From Nocardioides hwasunensis (GTDB taxonomy: Bacteria; Actinomycetota; Actinomycetes; Propionibacteriales; Nocardioidaceae), in the NCBI RefSeq assembly GCF_014779665.1, contig NZ_JACXYY010000007.1, positions 124,001-188,000 of the forward strand: a stretch of DNA of 64,000 nucleotides. Reading direction: 5' to 3'. The translations under genes and the position numbers were made by a program. The notes beneath the pieces are model-generated. The model searched no databases. It saw nothing but the letters and a program-made list of their open reading frames with translations, and was not told where the DNA came from. The first letter of the stretch is position 1. The number at the start of each line of letters is the position of its first letter. Positions 32,997 to 43,383 of this stretch are shown here, piece after piece.

Positions 32997-33965
32997 GTGA
33001 TCGCGTACGTCGTGCGGCGCCTGCTGCTCTCGGTCCCGATCGTCCTCGTCGCGTCGTTCGTCCTCTTCGTGGCGGTCCGCGCGACCTTCGACCCGCTCGC
33101 CAAGCTCCGGCAGTCGCGCGACCCGGGCGTGATCGCGCGGGAGACCGAGCGGCTGGGCCTCGACCGCGGGGTGCCCGAGCAGTACGCCCTGTGGCTGAAG
33201 GGGATCGTCACCGGCAACTGGGGCGTCAGCGCGCGCACCGGCGAGGACGTCCGGACCGTGATCCTCTCCGCGCTCGGACCCACCCTCCAGCTCATCGCGT
33301 GGGGCATCCTCTTCGCGGTCGTGATCGCCGGCGCGATCTCGGTCTACTCCGCGACCAGGCAGTACTCCGCGGGTGACCACGTGCTCACCACGCTGAGCTA
33401 CGTCGGCATCGCGCTGCCGGCGTTCTGGTTCGGCCTGGTCCTGATCCAGCTGCTCGCGGTCCTGCCGCGCCAGTGGTTCGGCCTCGACCAGCCACCGCTC
33501 TACTTCGTGGGCCTGCACTCGCCGGGCGAGACCGGCTTCAACGCGGACTACCTCAGGCACCTCGTGCTCCCGGTGCTCACCCTCACCATCACGCTGGTCG
33601 CCTCGTGGAGCCGCTTCGGCCGGGCCTCGATGCTCGACGCGCTCTCCAGCGACTACGTCCGCACCGCACGCGCCAAGGGTGTCCCGCGCCGGCAGGTGAT
33701 CCTCCGCCACGCGGCCCGCAACTCGCTCGCACCGTTCGTCACGGTGGTCGCGCTCGACGGCGCACTCCTCTTCGGCGGCCTCATCGTGACCGAGCAGATC
33801 TACTCGGTCCCCGGGATGGGCCGGCTGTTCCTCGACTCGCTGCTGACCGGCGACGTCTTCGTCCTCCTGCCCTGGATGCTGGTCGTGGCGATCGCCGTCG
33901 TGTTGTGCAACCTCGTCGCCGACGTCGGCTACGCCCTGCTGGACCCGAGAGTGAGGCTGCGATGA
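32997..33965 (+). CDS. ABC peptide transporter permease (DppB type)
   Basis: Inner-membrane permease of 322 aa with about six helices. It has an N-terminal MIAYVVRRLLLSVPIVLVASF signature of the DppB/OppB family, the YVRTARAKGVPRRQVILRHAARN coupling (EAA-like) loop and GGLIVTEQIYSVPGMGRL. GAGGAGGTC lies 6 nt before the GTG at 32997. The next permease overlaps it by 4 bp. It forms the membrane channel with the next gene product. Confidence 0.93.
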   Translation: MIAYVVRRLLLSVPIVLVASFVLFVAVRATFDPLAKLRQSRDPGVIARETERLGLDRGVPEQYALWLKGIVTGNWGVSARTGEDVRTVILSALGPTLQLIAWGILFAVVIAGAISVYSATRQYSAGDHVLTTLSYVGIALPAFWFGLVLIQLLAVLPRQWFGLDQPPLYFVGLHSPGETGFNADYLRHLVLPVLTLTITLVASWSRFGRASMLDALSSDYVRTARAKGVPRRQVILRHAARNSLAPFVTVVALDGALLFGGLIVTEQIYSVPGMGRLFLDSLLTGDVFVLLPWMLVVAIAVVLCNLVADVGYALLDPRVRLR

Positions 33966-34857
33966 GTGCCGACATGGGCACGGCCGCCCAGATCGCCGAC
34001 GTCGCCCCGGCGCAGGTGTCCGGGACGCGCGAGGTGCTGCGCCGGTTCGTCCGGCACCGGCTCGCCGCGGTCGGCACCGTCGTGCTGCTGCTCCTCGTCG
34101 TGGCGTGCTTCGGCGCGAGCTGGGTCGCTCCCTACGAGCAGGGCGCCCAGGACCTCGTGCTCGGCCCGACAGGCCCCTCGGCGCAACACCTCCTGGGCAC
34201 CGACGAGCTCGGTCGCGACTACCTCACCGAGCTGCTCTTCGCCGGGCGCATCTCGCTGGCGATCGGCTTCTTCGTGGCGATCTTCGCCACCGTCCTCGGG
34301 ACGGCCGTCGGCGCCGTCGCCGGCTATCGCGGCGGAGCGCTCGGCGAGCTGATCATGCGGGTCACCGACCTGTTTCTCATCGTCCCCGGCGTGGCGATCC
34401 TCGCGCTCGCGCTCGAGGGCCTGGGCTCCTCGCCGACCACCATCGTGCTGGTGCTCGCCGGCATCAGCTGGACCTACATCGCCCGTGTGGTGCGCTCGCA
34501 GGTGCTGTCGCTGCGGGAGAAGGAGTTCATCGAGGCGGCCCGCGTGGTCGGAGCGTCGACCACGCGGATCCTGGTGCGCCACATGCTGCCCAACCTCGCT
34601 GGACTCATCGCGGTCAACATCTCGCTGGCCACGGCGACGGCGATCATCGTCGAGTCGACGCTGAGCTTCCTGGGCTTCGGTGTGCAGCCCCCGCGCACCA
34701 GCTGGGGCAACATGCTCAGCCAGGCGGCCGGCCTGGTCGGCACCGAGCAGGTCTACCTCCTCTACTTCCCCGGCCTCTTCATCCTCGTCACCGTGCTCGC
34801 GGTCAACTTCGTCGGCGACGGCCTGCGCGACGCGCTCGACCCGCAGGGGAAGCAGCT

Positions 34858-34861
<4 letters not shown>
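33962..34861 (+). CDS. ABC peptide transporter permease (DppC type)
   Basis: A 299-aa permease with about six helices. DppC-family marks are the HLLGTDELGRD loop after helix 1, an EFIEAARVVGASTTRILVRHMLPN coupling motif, and ESTLSFLGFGVQPPRTSWGNML. It is coupled by ATGA to dppB-type and by GTGA to the ATPase gene, so all transport subunits are made together. Confidence 0.93.
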
Positions 34862-35887
<1,026 letters not shown>

Positions 35888-35895
<8 letters not shown>

Positions 35896-36859
35896 CGCCC
35901 TGGTCATCGACGACCTCGTCACCGAGTACCCGATCCGCGCAGGCGTGCTCGGCCGCACCGTGGGCGCCGTGCAGGCCGTCGCCGGCGTGTCCCTCCGCAT
36001 CGGCCACGGGCGCACGTTCGGCCTCGTCGGCGAGACCGGCTGCGGCAAGAGCAGCCTGGGCCGCAGCGTCGTACGCCTCGTGGAGCCGACGTCGGGGCGC
36101 GTGCTGATCGGCGGCGACGACGTCACCGCCCTGGGCGAGCGCGGCTTCCGCGCGGTCCGCCGCCGGGTGCAGCTCGTGTTCCAGGACCCCTACGCCTCGC
36201 TCAACCCGCGGATGACCGTCGGCGCGATCGTCGGAGAGCCACTCGTCATCCACGGCCTCCGTCCCGGCGCTCGCGCGGATCGGGTCCGGGAGCTCCTGGA
36301 GCTCGTCGGGCTCGACGCCGACCACGCCTCACGCCACCCGCACGAGTTCTCCGGCGGCCAGCGCCAGCGCATCGGGATCGCCCGGGCGCTCGCGGTGGAG
36401 CCGGAGGTGCTGGTGCTCGACGAGCCGGTCAGCGCCCTCGACGTCAGCGTGCAGGCCGGCGTGCTCAACCTGCTCGACGACCTCCAGCGCGAGCTGGGCC
36501 TGACCTACCTCTTCATCGCCCACGACCTCGGCGTGGTGCGCCACCTCAGCCACGAGGTCGGCGTGATGTACCTCGGCCGCATCGTCGAGCAGGGACCGGT
36601 CGACGCGCTCTACGAGCGGCCGCTGCACCCCTACACGCAGGCGCTGCTGTCCGCGGTCCCGATCCCCGACCCGCGCATCGAGCGCACCCGCGAGCGGATC
36701 GTGCTCACCGGCGACGTGCCCAGCCCGGTCGACCCGCCCTCGGGCTGCCGGTTCCGCACCCGCTGCTGGAAGGCCACCGAGGTCTGCGCGGAGGTCGTGC
36801 CGGAGCCGCGGCTCGTCGACGAGCGGCTGGTCGCCTGCCACCACGTCGAGACCACCTGA
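35888..36859 (+). CDS. ABC peptide transporter ATPase (DppF type)
   Basis: A 323-aa ATPase paired with the DppD-type subunit. Walker [12 protein letters not shown]-loop [11 protein letters not shown], signature FSGGQRQR, Walker [12 protein letters not shown] and H-loop AHDLG are intact. The C-terminal oligopeptide domain with the Cys-containing [14 protein letters not shown] is present. Last transporter gene; a dehydrogenase follows 27 bp later. Confidence 0.93.
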
Positions 36860-36886
36860 GTCGACCATCACCTCTCGAGGAGAGAC

Positions 36887-37981
36887 ATGTCCCAGTCGCG
36901 CCCGCACCGCATCGCCGTCATCCCCGGAGACGGGATCGGCCAGGAGGTGGTGCCAGAGGGCCTGCGGGTGCTGCGCGAGGCCGCCAGCCGCCACGACGTA
37001 CCTCTCGAGCTCGAGGAGTTCGACTTCGCCTGCGCCGACTTCTACGTCCGCACCGGCGCGATGCTGCCCGACGACTGGTTCGAGACGCTGTCCGGCTTCG
37101 ACGCGATCTTCTTCGGCGCCGTCGGCTGGCCCGAGGTGGTGCCCGACCACGTGTCGCTGTGGGGCTCGCTGCTGCAGTTCCGCCGTCGCTTCGACCAGTA
37201 CGTCAACCTCCGCCCGTGCCGACTCGTGCCCGGCGTGCCCAGCCCGCTCGTCGGGCGAGAGCCCGGAGACGTCGACTTCCTGGTGGTGCGGGAGAACACC
37301 GAGGGCGAGTACTCCAGCATCGGCGGCCGCGTCTTCGAGGGCACCGACCGCGAGGTCGTGGTGCAGGAGACGGTGATGACGCGCACCGGTGTGGACCGGG
37401 TCCTGGAGTACGCCTTCGAGCTCGCCAGCTCACGCCCGGAGCGCCACCTCACGTCGGCGACCAAGAGCAACGGCATCTCGATCACCATGCCCTACTGGGA
37501 CGAGCGGGTCGCCGAGGTCGGCGCGCGCTATCCGGACGTGCGCCGCGACCAGTTCCACATCGACATCCTGGCGGCCAACTTCGTGCTCAAGCCCGACCAC
37601 TTCGACGTCGTCGTCGCGAGCAACCTCTTCGGCGACATCCTCTCCGACCTCGGCCCGGCCTGCACCGGGACGATCGGCATCGCGCCGAGCGCCAACATCA
37701 ACCCGCCGCGCGACTTCCCGAGCCTCTTCGAGCCGGTCCACGGGTCGGCACCCGACATCGCGGGTCAGGGCATCGCCAACCCGGTCGGCCAGATCTGGTC
37801 GGCCGCGATGATGCTCGACCACCTCGGCCATCCCGAGGCCGGTGCCGCGGTCGTCCGGGCGATCGAGGACGTGCTCGCGCTCGGCCCGGACGGCGCGCCG
37901 CTGACGCCCGACATGGGTGGCTCGGCGACCACTGCGGACCTGGGCGCCGCCATCGCCGCGCAGGTGGGCGCGGGAGCCTGA
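36887..37981 (+). CDS. Tartrate/D-malate dehydrogenase-type beta-decarboxylating dehydrogenase
   Basis: A 364-aa NAD-dependent decarboxylating dehydrogenase of the isopropylmalate/isocitrate family. PGDGIGQEVVPEG at the start, NLRPCR, RENTEGEYSSIGG, the catalytic Lys in SATKSNGI, the metal-site ASNLFGDILSDL and EPVHGSAPDIAG are all present. ENTEGEYS and Lys-Ser-Asn-Gly fit the tartrate dehydrogenase/D-malate dehydrogenase (DmlA) subgroup more than LeuB. It lies 27 bp after the importer, with GAGGAGAG before the ATG, and probably oxidises a hydroxy-acid formed from the imported compound. Confidence 0.85.
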   Translation: MSQSRPHRIAVIPGDGIGQEVVPEGLRVLREAASRHDVPLELEEFDFACADFYVRTGAMLPDDWFETLSGFDAIFFGAVGWPEVVPDHVSLWGSLLQFRRRFDQYVNLRPCRLVPGVPSPLVGREPGDVDFLVVRENTEGEYSSIGGRVFEGTDREVVVQETVMTRTGVDRVLEYAFELASSRPERHLTSATKSNGISITMPYWDERVAEVGARYPDVRRDQFHIDILAANFVLKPDHFDVVVASNLFGDILSDLGPACTGTIGIAPSANINPPRDFPSLFEPVHGSAPDIAGQGIANPVGQIWSAAMMLDHLGHPEAGAAVVRAIEDVLALGPDGAPLTPDMGGSATTADLGAAIAAQVGAGA

Positions 37982-38031
37982 CCGGACCCGACGCGCCGCA
38001 GGGATCCTCCGGACTCCGGCGATTTGCCTCG

Positions 38032-38061
38032 TTGACCTGCGCGAACGGGTCTTCCTAGGTT
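38032..38061 (+). promoter_or_regulatory. Sigma-70-type promoter of the S1 protease gene
   Basis: TTGACC (38032-38037) and TAGGTT (38056-38061) are separated by 18 bp and lie 65 bp before the ATG. This is the best canonical -35/-10 pair noticed in the window. Confidence 0.6.
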
Positions 38062-38125
38062 GGAGGTGGCCTCGCACGAGGCTGACACGACAACCTCTCT
38101 CTCGGGCTCTGCAGGAGGTCCCATC

Positions 38126-39298
38126 ATGTCCAGATCCATGTCCACGTCACGACTCACGCGCGCGTCCCTCGGGGTCGCCACCCTCGCCGCCGCCGCTCTC
38201 GGGCTCGGCGCACTCACGGCGCCGACCGCGACCGCGGCTCCGGACGACCCGGCGCCGAGGATCGACCGCTCGGCCGTCTCTCCCGGCCTCGTCGCCGCGA
38301 TGAAGCGCGACCTCGGCCTCGACGCCGGCCAGGTCCGCGCCCGGCTGAGGACGGAGGCGAAGGCGCCCGCCACCGCCAAGAGGCTGCAGAAGAAGCTCGG
38401 CTCGTCCTACGCCGGCTCGTGGATCGCCGACGGTGCCACGAAGCTCACGGTGGCGACCACCGACCGGCGCGAGGCGGCCGCGATCCGCAAGGGCGGCGCC
38501 CGCGCCGTCGTCGTACGCCACAGCGAGGCCGACCTCACCGCCGACCGCGAGGCGCTGGACTCCCGCGCCGGCAAGGCGTCCGAGGCGATCCATTCGTGGT
38601 ACGTCGACGTCGCGACCAACTCCGTCGTGGTGACCGCCGCGCCGGGCGCGCAGCAGCAGGCGCGGGCCTTCGCCGAGCGCAGCGGTGCCGGCAGCGTGCG
38701 TGTCGAGACCTCGACCGAGGCGCCCCGCACGGTCGCCGACATCCGCGGTGGCGACGAGTACGTCATCAACGGCGGCACGCTCTGCTCGGTCGGCTTCGCG
38801 GTCGCGGGCGGCTTCGTCACCGCCGGCCACTGCGGTGGCGTCGGAGCGCAGACCAGCGGCTTCGGACAGGCCCAGGGCGTCTTCGAGGGCTCGTCGTTCC
38901 CGGACAACGACTACGCGTTCGTGCGGACGAACGGCAACTGGGTCTCCCAGCCGTGGGTCTACAACTACGACGGTGCCGCCGTGCTCGTCTTCGGCTCGCA
39001 GGACGCGGCCGTCGGCAGCTCGGTCTGCCGCTCGGGCCGGACCTCGCAGTGGACCTGCGGCACGCTCCAGGGCCGCAACGAGACGGTCAACTACGGCGGC
39101 GACACCGTCTACGGCCTGTCGCGGATGAGCGCGTGCGCGAACCCCGGTGACTCCGGCGGCTCGGTCATCTCGGGCAACCAGGCCCAGGGCGTCACCTCCG
39201 GCATCGCCGGCGGGTGCGGCTCGTCGAACCCGCAGACCTGGTTCCAGCCGGTCAACGAGATCCTCGACGCCTACGGTCTCTCGCTGACCACCGGCTGA
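38126..39298 (+). CDS. Secreted S1 family serine protease (streptogrisin/alpha-lytic type)
   Basis: A 390-aa secreted pre-pro-protease. A signal peptide (about residues 1-38, ending TATA-APDD) is followed by a streptogrisin-type prodomain (about 45-210, with ALDSRAG and WYVDVATNSVVV) and a chymotrypsin-fold domain. The triad is His235 (TAGHCGG), Asp262 (DNDYAFV) and Ser343 (GDSGGS), with paired Cys around it. GCAGGAGG precedes the ATG at 38126. Monocistronic, with its own promoter at 38032. Confidence 0.93.
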   Translation: MSRSMSTSRLTRASLGVATLAAAALGLGALTAPTATAAPDDPAPRIDRSAVSPGLVAAMKRDLGLDAGQVRARLRTEAKAPATAKRLQKKLGSSYAGSWIADGATKLTVATTDRREAAAIRKGGARAVVVRHSEADLTADREALDSRAGKASEAIHSWYVDVATNSVVVTAAPGAQQQARAFAERSGAGSVRVETSTEAPRTVADIRGGDEYVINGGTLCSVGFAVAGGFVTAGHCGGVGAQTSGFGQAQGVFEGSSFPDNDYAFVRTNGNWVSQPWVYNYDGAAVLVFGSQDAAVGSSVCRSGRTSQWTCGTLQGRNETVNYGGDTVYGLSRMSACANPGDSGGSVISGNQAQGVTSGIAGGCGSSNPQTWFQPVNEILDAYGLSLTTG

Positions 39299-39309
39299 GG
39301 CACTTCCGT

Positions 39310-39391
39310 AGACGCGCGGACCTTGGTCTTTCCCCGCCGCGGGCGCCACGCTCGGCTCGCGTGGAGGGGGACCACCGATGTCCGCGCGTCT
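39310..39391. repeat. 12-bp inverted repeat spanning the nitroreductase leader
   Basis: AGACGCGCGGAC (39310-39321) and GTCCGCGCGTCT (39380-39391) are perfect inverted copies 58 bp apart. The second arm overlaps the upstream candidate ATG at 39378, which argues that this ATG is not the main start. Confidence 0.5.
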
Positions 39392-39413
39392 GCGTGTGGG
39401 CATACTCGCCGCC

Positions 39414-40061
39414 ATGGATCAGCACGCCCCCCAGCCCGGTGCGGAGGGTCTGGCCGAGCCGCTGCGCTCGCGCTGGAGCCCGAGCGTGTACGACGACTCC
39501 CACCGGCTCACCTCCGAGGAGGTCGAGACCCTCCTGCGCGCCGCCCAGTGGGCGCCGAGCCGGGGCAACAGCCAGCCGTGGACCTTCTTCGTCTGCGAGC
39601 CCGGCACCCCGCAGCACGACGCGCTCGTCGCGACCCTCACCCGCGGCAACGCCGGCTGGGTCCCGCGGGCCTCGCTCGTCCTCGTCTCCGCCGCGCACGT
39701 GCGCACCGCCGAGGAGCCGGAGTCCGAGCAGGCCAGCCCCTTCGCGCTCCACGACGTCGGACAGGCCGCCGCGCACGTCACCCTCCAGGCGCGGGCGATG
39801 GGGCTGCACGCCCACCAGTTCGCCGGCTTCGACCACGACGCACTCGCCGAGGCGCTCGGCGTGCCGGCCACCCACGACCTGCTCGCCGGCATCGCGGTCG
39901 GGGTGCTGGGCGACCCCGAGGACGTCGACGAGCGCACCGCGGCACGCGACGACCGCGACCGCGTGCGCAGGCCGTTGGCCGAGTGGGCCTTCGCCGGCCG
40001 CTTCGGGGACGCCTGGATCGCCGGTGGCGCGGCCGGGGGAGTGGCAGACTCGCAGCCATGA
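39414..40061 (+). CDS. Nitroreductase family protein
   Basis: A 215-aa FMN-dependent oxidoreductase. The FMN-binding fold is indicated by the early basic motif RSRWSPSVYDDSHRLT, AAQWAPSRGNSQPWTF and DVGQAAAHVTLQARAMGLHAHQFAG. Substrates of the family include nitroaromatics and quinones; none is indicated here. The ATG at 39414 is chosen because CATACT lies 7 nt upstream (leaderless pattern). An ATG at 39378 with GGAGGGGG upstream is in frame and remains possible. Confidence 0.82.
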   Translation: MDQHAPQPGAEGLAEPLRSRWSPSVYDDSHRLTSEEVETLLRAAQWAPSRGNSQPWTFFVCEPGTPQHDALVATLTRGNAGWVPRASLVLVSAAHVRTAEEPESEQASPFALHDVGQAAAHVTLQARAMGLHAHQFAGFDHDALAEALGVPATHDLLAGIAVGVLGDPEDVDERTAARDDRDRVRRPLAEWAFAGRFGDAWIAGGAAGGVADSQP

Positions 40062-40534
40062 CCTCTCTCTCCGACTTCTCGGCGGCCTCGATCGACGGCA
40101 CCGACACCGACCTCTCGCAGTACGACGGCAAGGTCGTGCTCGTCGTCAACACCGCCTCCCAGTGCGGCTTCACCGGGCAGTACAAGGGGCTCCAGGAGCT
40201 CCAGGACTCCTACGCCGACCAGGGCCTGGTGGTGCTCGGCTTCCCGTGCGACCAGTTCGGCGGGCAGGAGCCCGGCTCCGAGGAGGAGATCTCGGACTTC
40301 TGCGAGAAGAACTTCGGCGTGACCTTCCCGCTGTTCTCCAAGGTCGAGGTCAACGGCGACGGTGCGCACCCGCTCTTCGCCTGGCTGAAGGACTCCAAGG
40401 GCGGGATGCTCGGCAGCAAGATCAAGTGGAACTTCACCAAGTTCCTCGTCGGCCGCGACGGACAGGTCATCGACCGCTACGCCCCGACGACCGAGCCGGC
40501 CAAGCTGTCGAAGGACATCGAGAAGGCGCTCTGA
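40058..40534 (+). CDS. Glutathione peroxidase family thiol peroxidase
   Basis: A 158-aa peroxidase of the GPx family. The peroxidatic residue is Cys36 in NTASQCGFTGQYKGLQ (Cys in place of selenocysteine), with Gln in FPCDQFGGQEPG and Trp-Asn in KWNFTKFLV completing the tetrad. Actinobacteria lack glutathione, so reduction by thioredoxin or mycothiol is more likely. It overlaps the end of the nitroreductase gene by 4 bp, suggesting a joint redox-stress role. Confidence 0.92.
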   Translation: MTSLSDFSAASIDGTDTDLSQYDGKVVLVVNTASQCGFTGQYKGLQELQDSYADQGLVVLGFPCDQFGGQEPGSEEEISDFCEKNFGVTFPLFSKVEVNGDGAHPLFAWLKDSKGGMLGSKIKWNFTKFLVGRDGQVIDRYAPTTEPAKLSKDIEKAL

Positions 40535-41517
40535 TGCGTGCCGGCGTCGTCACCGTGGCGGTCCTCGCCGCGCTGGCGGCGTCGGTGGCACCGGCGTCCT
40601 CCTCGCCCCCGGCGGAGTCGGCCCCGCGCGCGGCCGGAACCGTGATCGGCACCGGCACGCCCGGTTCGTGCACGTCCGCTCAGGTCGTCCGGGCCGTCGC
40701 GAAGGGCGGCACGATCACCTTCAGCTGCGGTCCCGACCCCGTCGTGATCGCGATGGAGAAGACCGCCAAGGTGGTCAACACGTCTGCCCGGGTCGTCCTC
40801 GACGGGGGCGGCAAGGTGACGCTGAGCGGCCAGGGCCAGCGCCGGATCCTCTACCTGAACACCTGCGACAAGGCCCAGGTCTGGACGACGTCCCACTGCG
40901 ACGACCAGCCCGAGCCGAGGCTGGTGGTCAAGCGGATGCGCTTCGCCGACGGCAACGCGAGCCGGGAGGAGGACGGGGGCGGCGCGATCTTCGTGCGCGG
41001 TGGCCGGCTGCGGATCCTCGACTCGAGCTTCGTCGACAACCGCTGCGTCCGCACCGGTGCCGACGTCGGTGGCGGCGCCGTGCGGGTCTTCGACCAGCAC
41101 CGCGACAAGCCCGTGGTCGTCAAGCGCTCGACCTTCACCGGCGGCCGGTGCAGCAACGGCTCCGCGCTCAGCAGCATCGGCGTCTCGTGGAGGATCTCCG
41201 ACTCGACCTTCACCGACAACCGCGCGCTCGGACGCGGCGCCAACCCGTCGCGGCCCGGCACGCCCGGTGGCGGCTCGGGCGGCGCGATCTACCTGGACGG
41301 CAACGACATCCACCTCACCGTCACCGGCTCCGAGCTCACCGGCAACCGGGCCCGCGAGGGCGGCGGCGCGATCTTCTTCGTGTCCAACGACCGCACCGGC
41401 ACGCTGACCATCGACGGGTCACGGCTGATCGGCAACCCGAGCGCCGGCTTCGAGACGATCCCGGGGATCTTCTTCCTGGGCGCCAGCCGGTCGATCAGCG
41501 ACAGCGTGGTGCGCTAG
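40534..41517 (+). CDS. Secreted right-handed beta-helix protein
   Basis: A 327-aa exported protein. A signal peptide (about residues 1-24) is followed by beta-helix coils of the polymorphic outer-membrane-protein type: repeated GGGAIFV, GGGAVRV, GGAIYLDG and GGGAIFFV turns with DSSFVDNR, DSTFTDNR and GSELTGNR. Such helices bind or cleave polysaccharides; no catalytic residues can be assigned. It starts 1 bp within the GPx stop and ends on a CTAG shared with the convergent GNAT stop. Confidence 0.78.
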   Translation: MRAGVVTVAVLAALAASVAPASSSPPAESAPRAAGTVIGTGTPGSCTSAQVVRAVAKGGTITFSCGPDPVVIAMEKTAKVVNTSARVVLDGGGKVTLSGQGQRRILYLNTCDKAQVWTTSHCDDQPEPRLVVKRMRFADGNASREEDGGGAIFVRGGRLRILDSSFVDNRCVRTGADVGGGAVRVFDQHRDKPVVVKRSTFTGGRCSNGSALSSIGVSWRISDSTFTDNRALGRGANPSRPGTPGGGSGGAIYLDGNDIHLTVTGSELTGNRAREGGGAIFFVSNDRTGTLTIDGSRLIGNPSAGFETIPGIFFLGASRSISDSVVR

Positions 41518-41798
41518 CCGGCCCGGACCAGGTCGGCGTACTCCGGGTGCTTGGTGATGTACGCCGCGACGTAGGGGCACGACGGCACCACGGCCAGCCC
41601 GCGGGCGCGGGCGTCGTCGAGAGCACCGCGAGCCAGCGTCGAGGCGTGGCCCTGACCGCTGAACGCCGGCAGCACCTCGGTGTGCACCAGGGTGATCACG
41701 CCGTCGCGGAGCCGGTAGTCAATGAGGCCGACGAGCTCGCCGTCCGAGCGCAGCTCGTAGCGCTGCCGGTCGGGTGCGTCCGCGAACTCTGTGGCCAC
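41514..41798 (-). CDS. GNAT-type N-acetyltransferase (YjdJ/Gtn10 subgroup)
   Basis: A 94-aa small acetyltransferase of the GCN5-related fold. LVGLIDYRLRDGVITLVHTEVLPAFSGQGHASTLARGALDDARARGLAVVPSCPYVAAYITKHPEY shows the acetyl-CoA loop (QGHAST) and the C-terminal SCPYVAAYI typical of this short subgroup. The substrate is unknown. The GTG at 41798 diverges from the malic enzyme gene 51 bp away. Confidence 0.87.
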   Translation of the reverse strand: MATEFADAPDRQRYELRSDGELVGLIDYRLRDGVITLVHTEVLPAFSGQGHASTLARGALDDARARGLAVVPSCPYVAAYITKHPEYADLVRAG

Positions 41799-41849
41799 AA
41801 CCCCGAGCGTACTTGCCCGTAACCCCACCGGGGCGAGAAGGTTCGGGGC

Positions 41850-43229
<1,380 letters not shown>

Positions 43230-43337
43230 CCGCGCTCGCCGCCCGCCGGGTCGGCGTACGGCCTCGTTGGCGGCGCGGCGACCTCACGAGGGTTTCGCGA
43301 ACATCTGGTGCCGTGCACGCCCCCGGTAGTTCGGGTT

Positions 43338-43355
43338 CCCCCGCAGAGGCGGGGG
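43338..43355. terminator. Bidirectional hairpin between malic enzyme and MMPL genes
   Basis: CCCCCGC and GCGGGGG form a perfect 7-bp stem with an AGAG loop between two convergent genes. There is no clear T-run on either side. Confidence 0.55.
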
Positions 43356-43383
43356 ATCGAGGGGCAGCAGGGGCACCCGAGCC

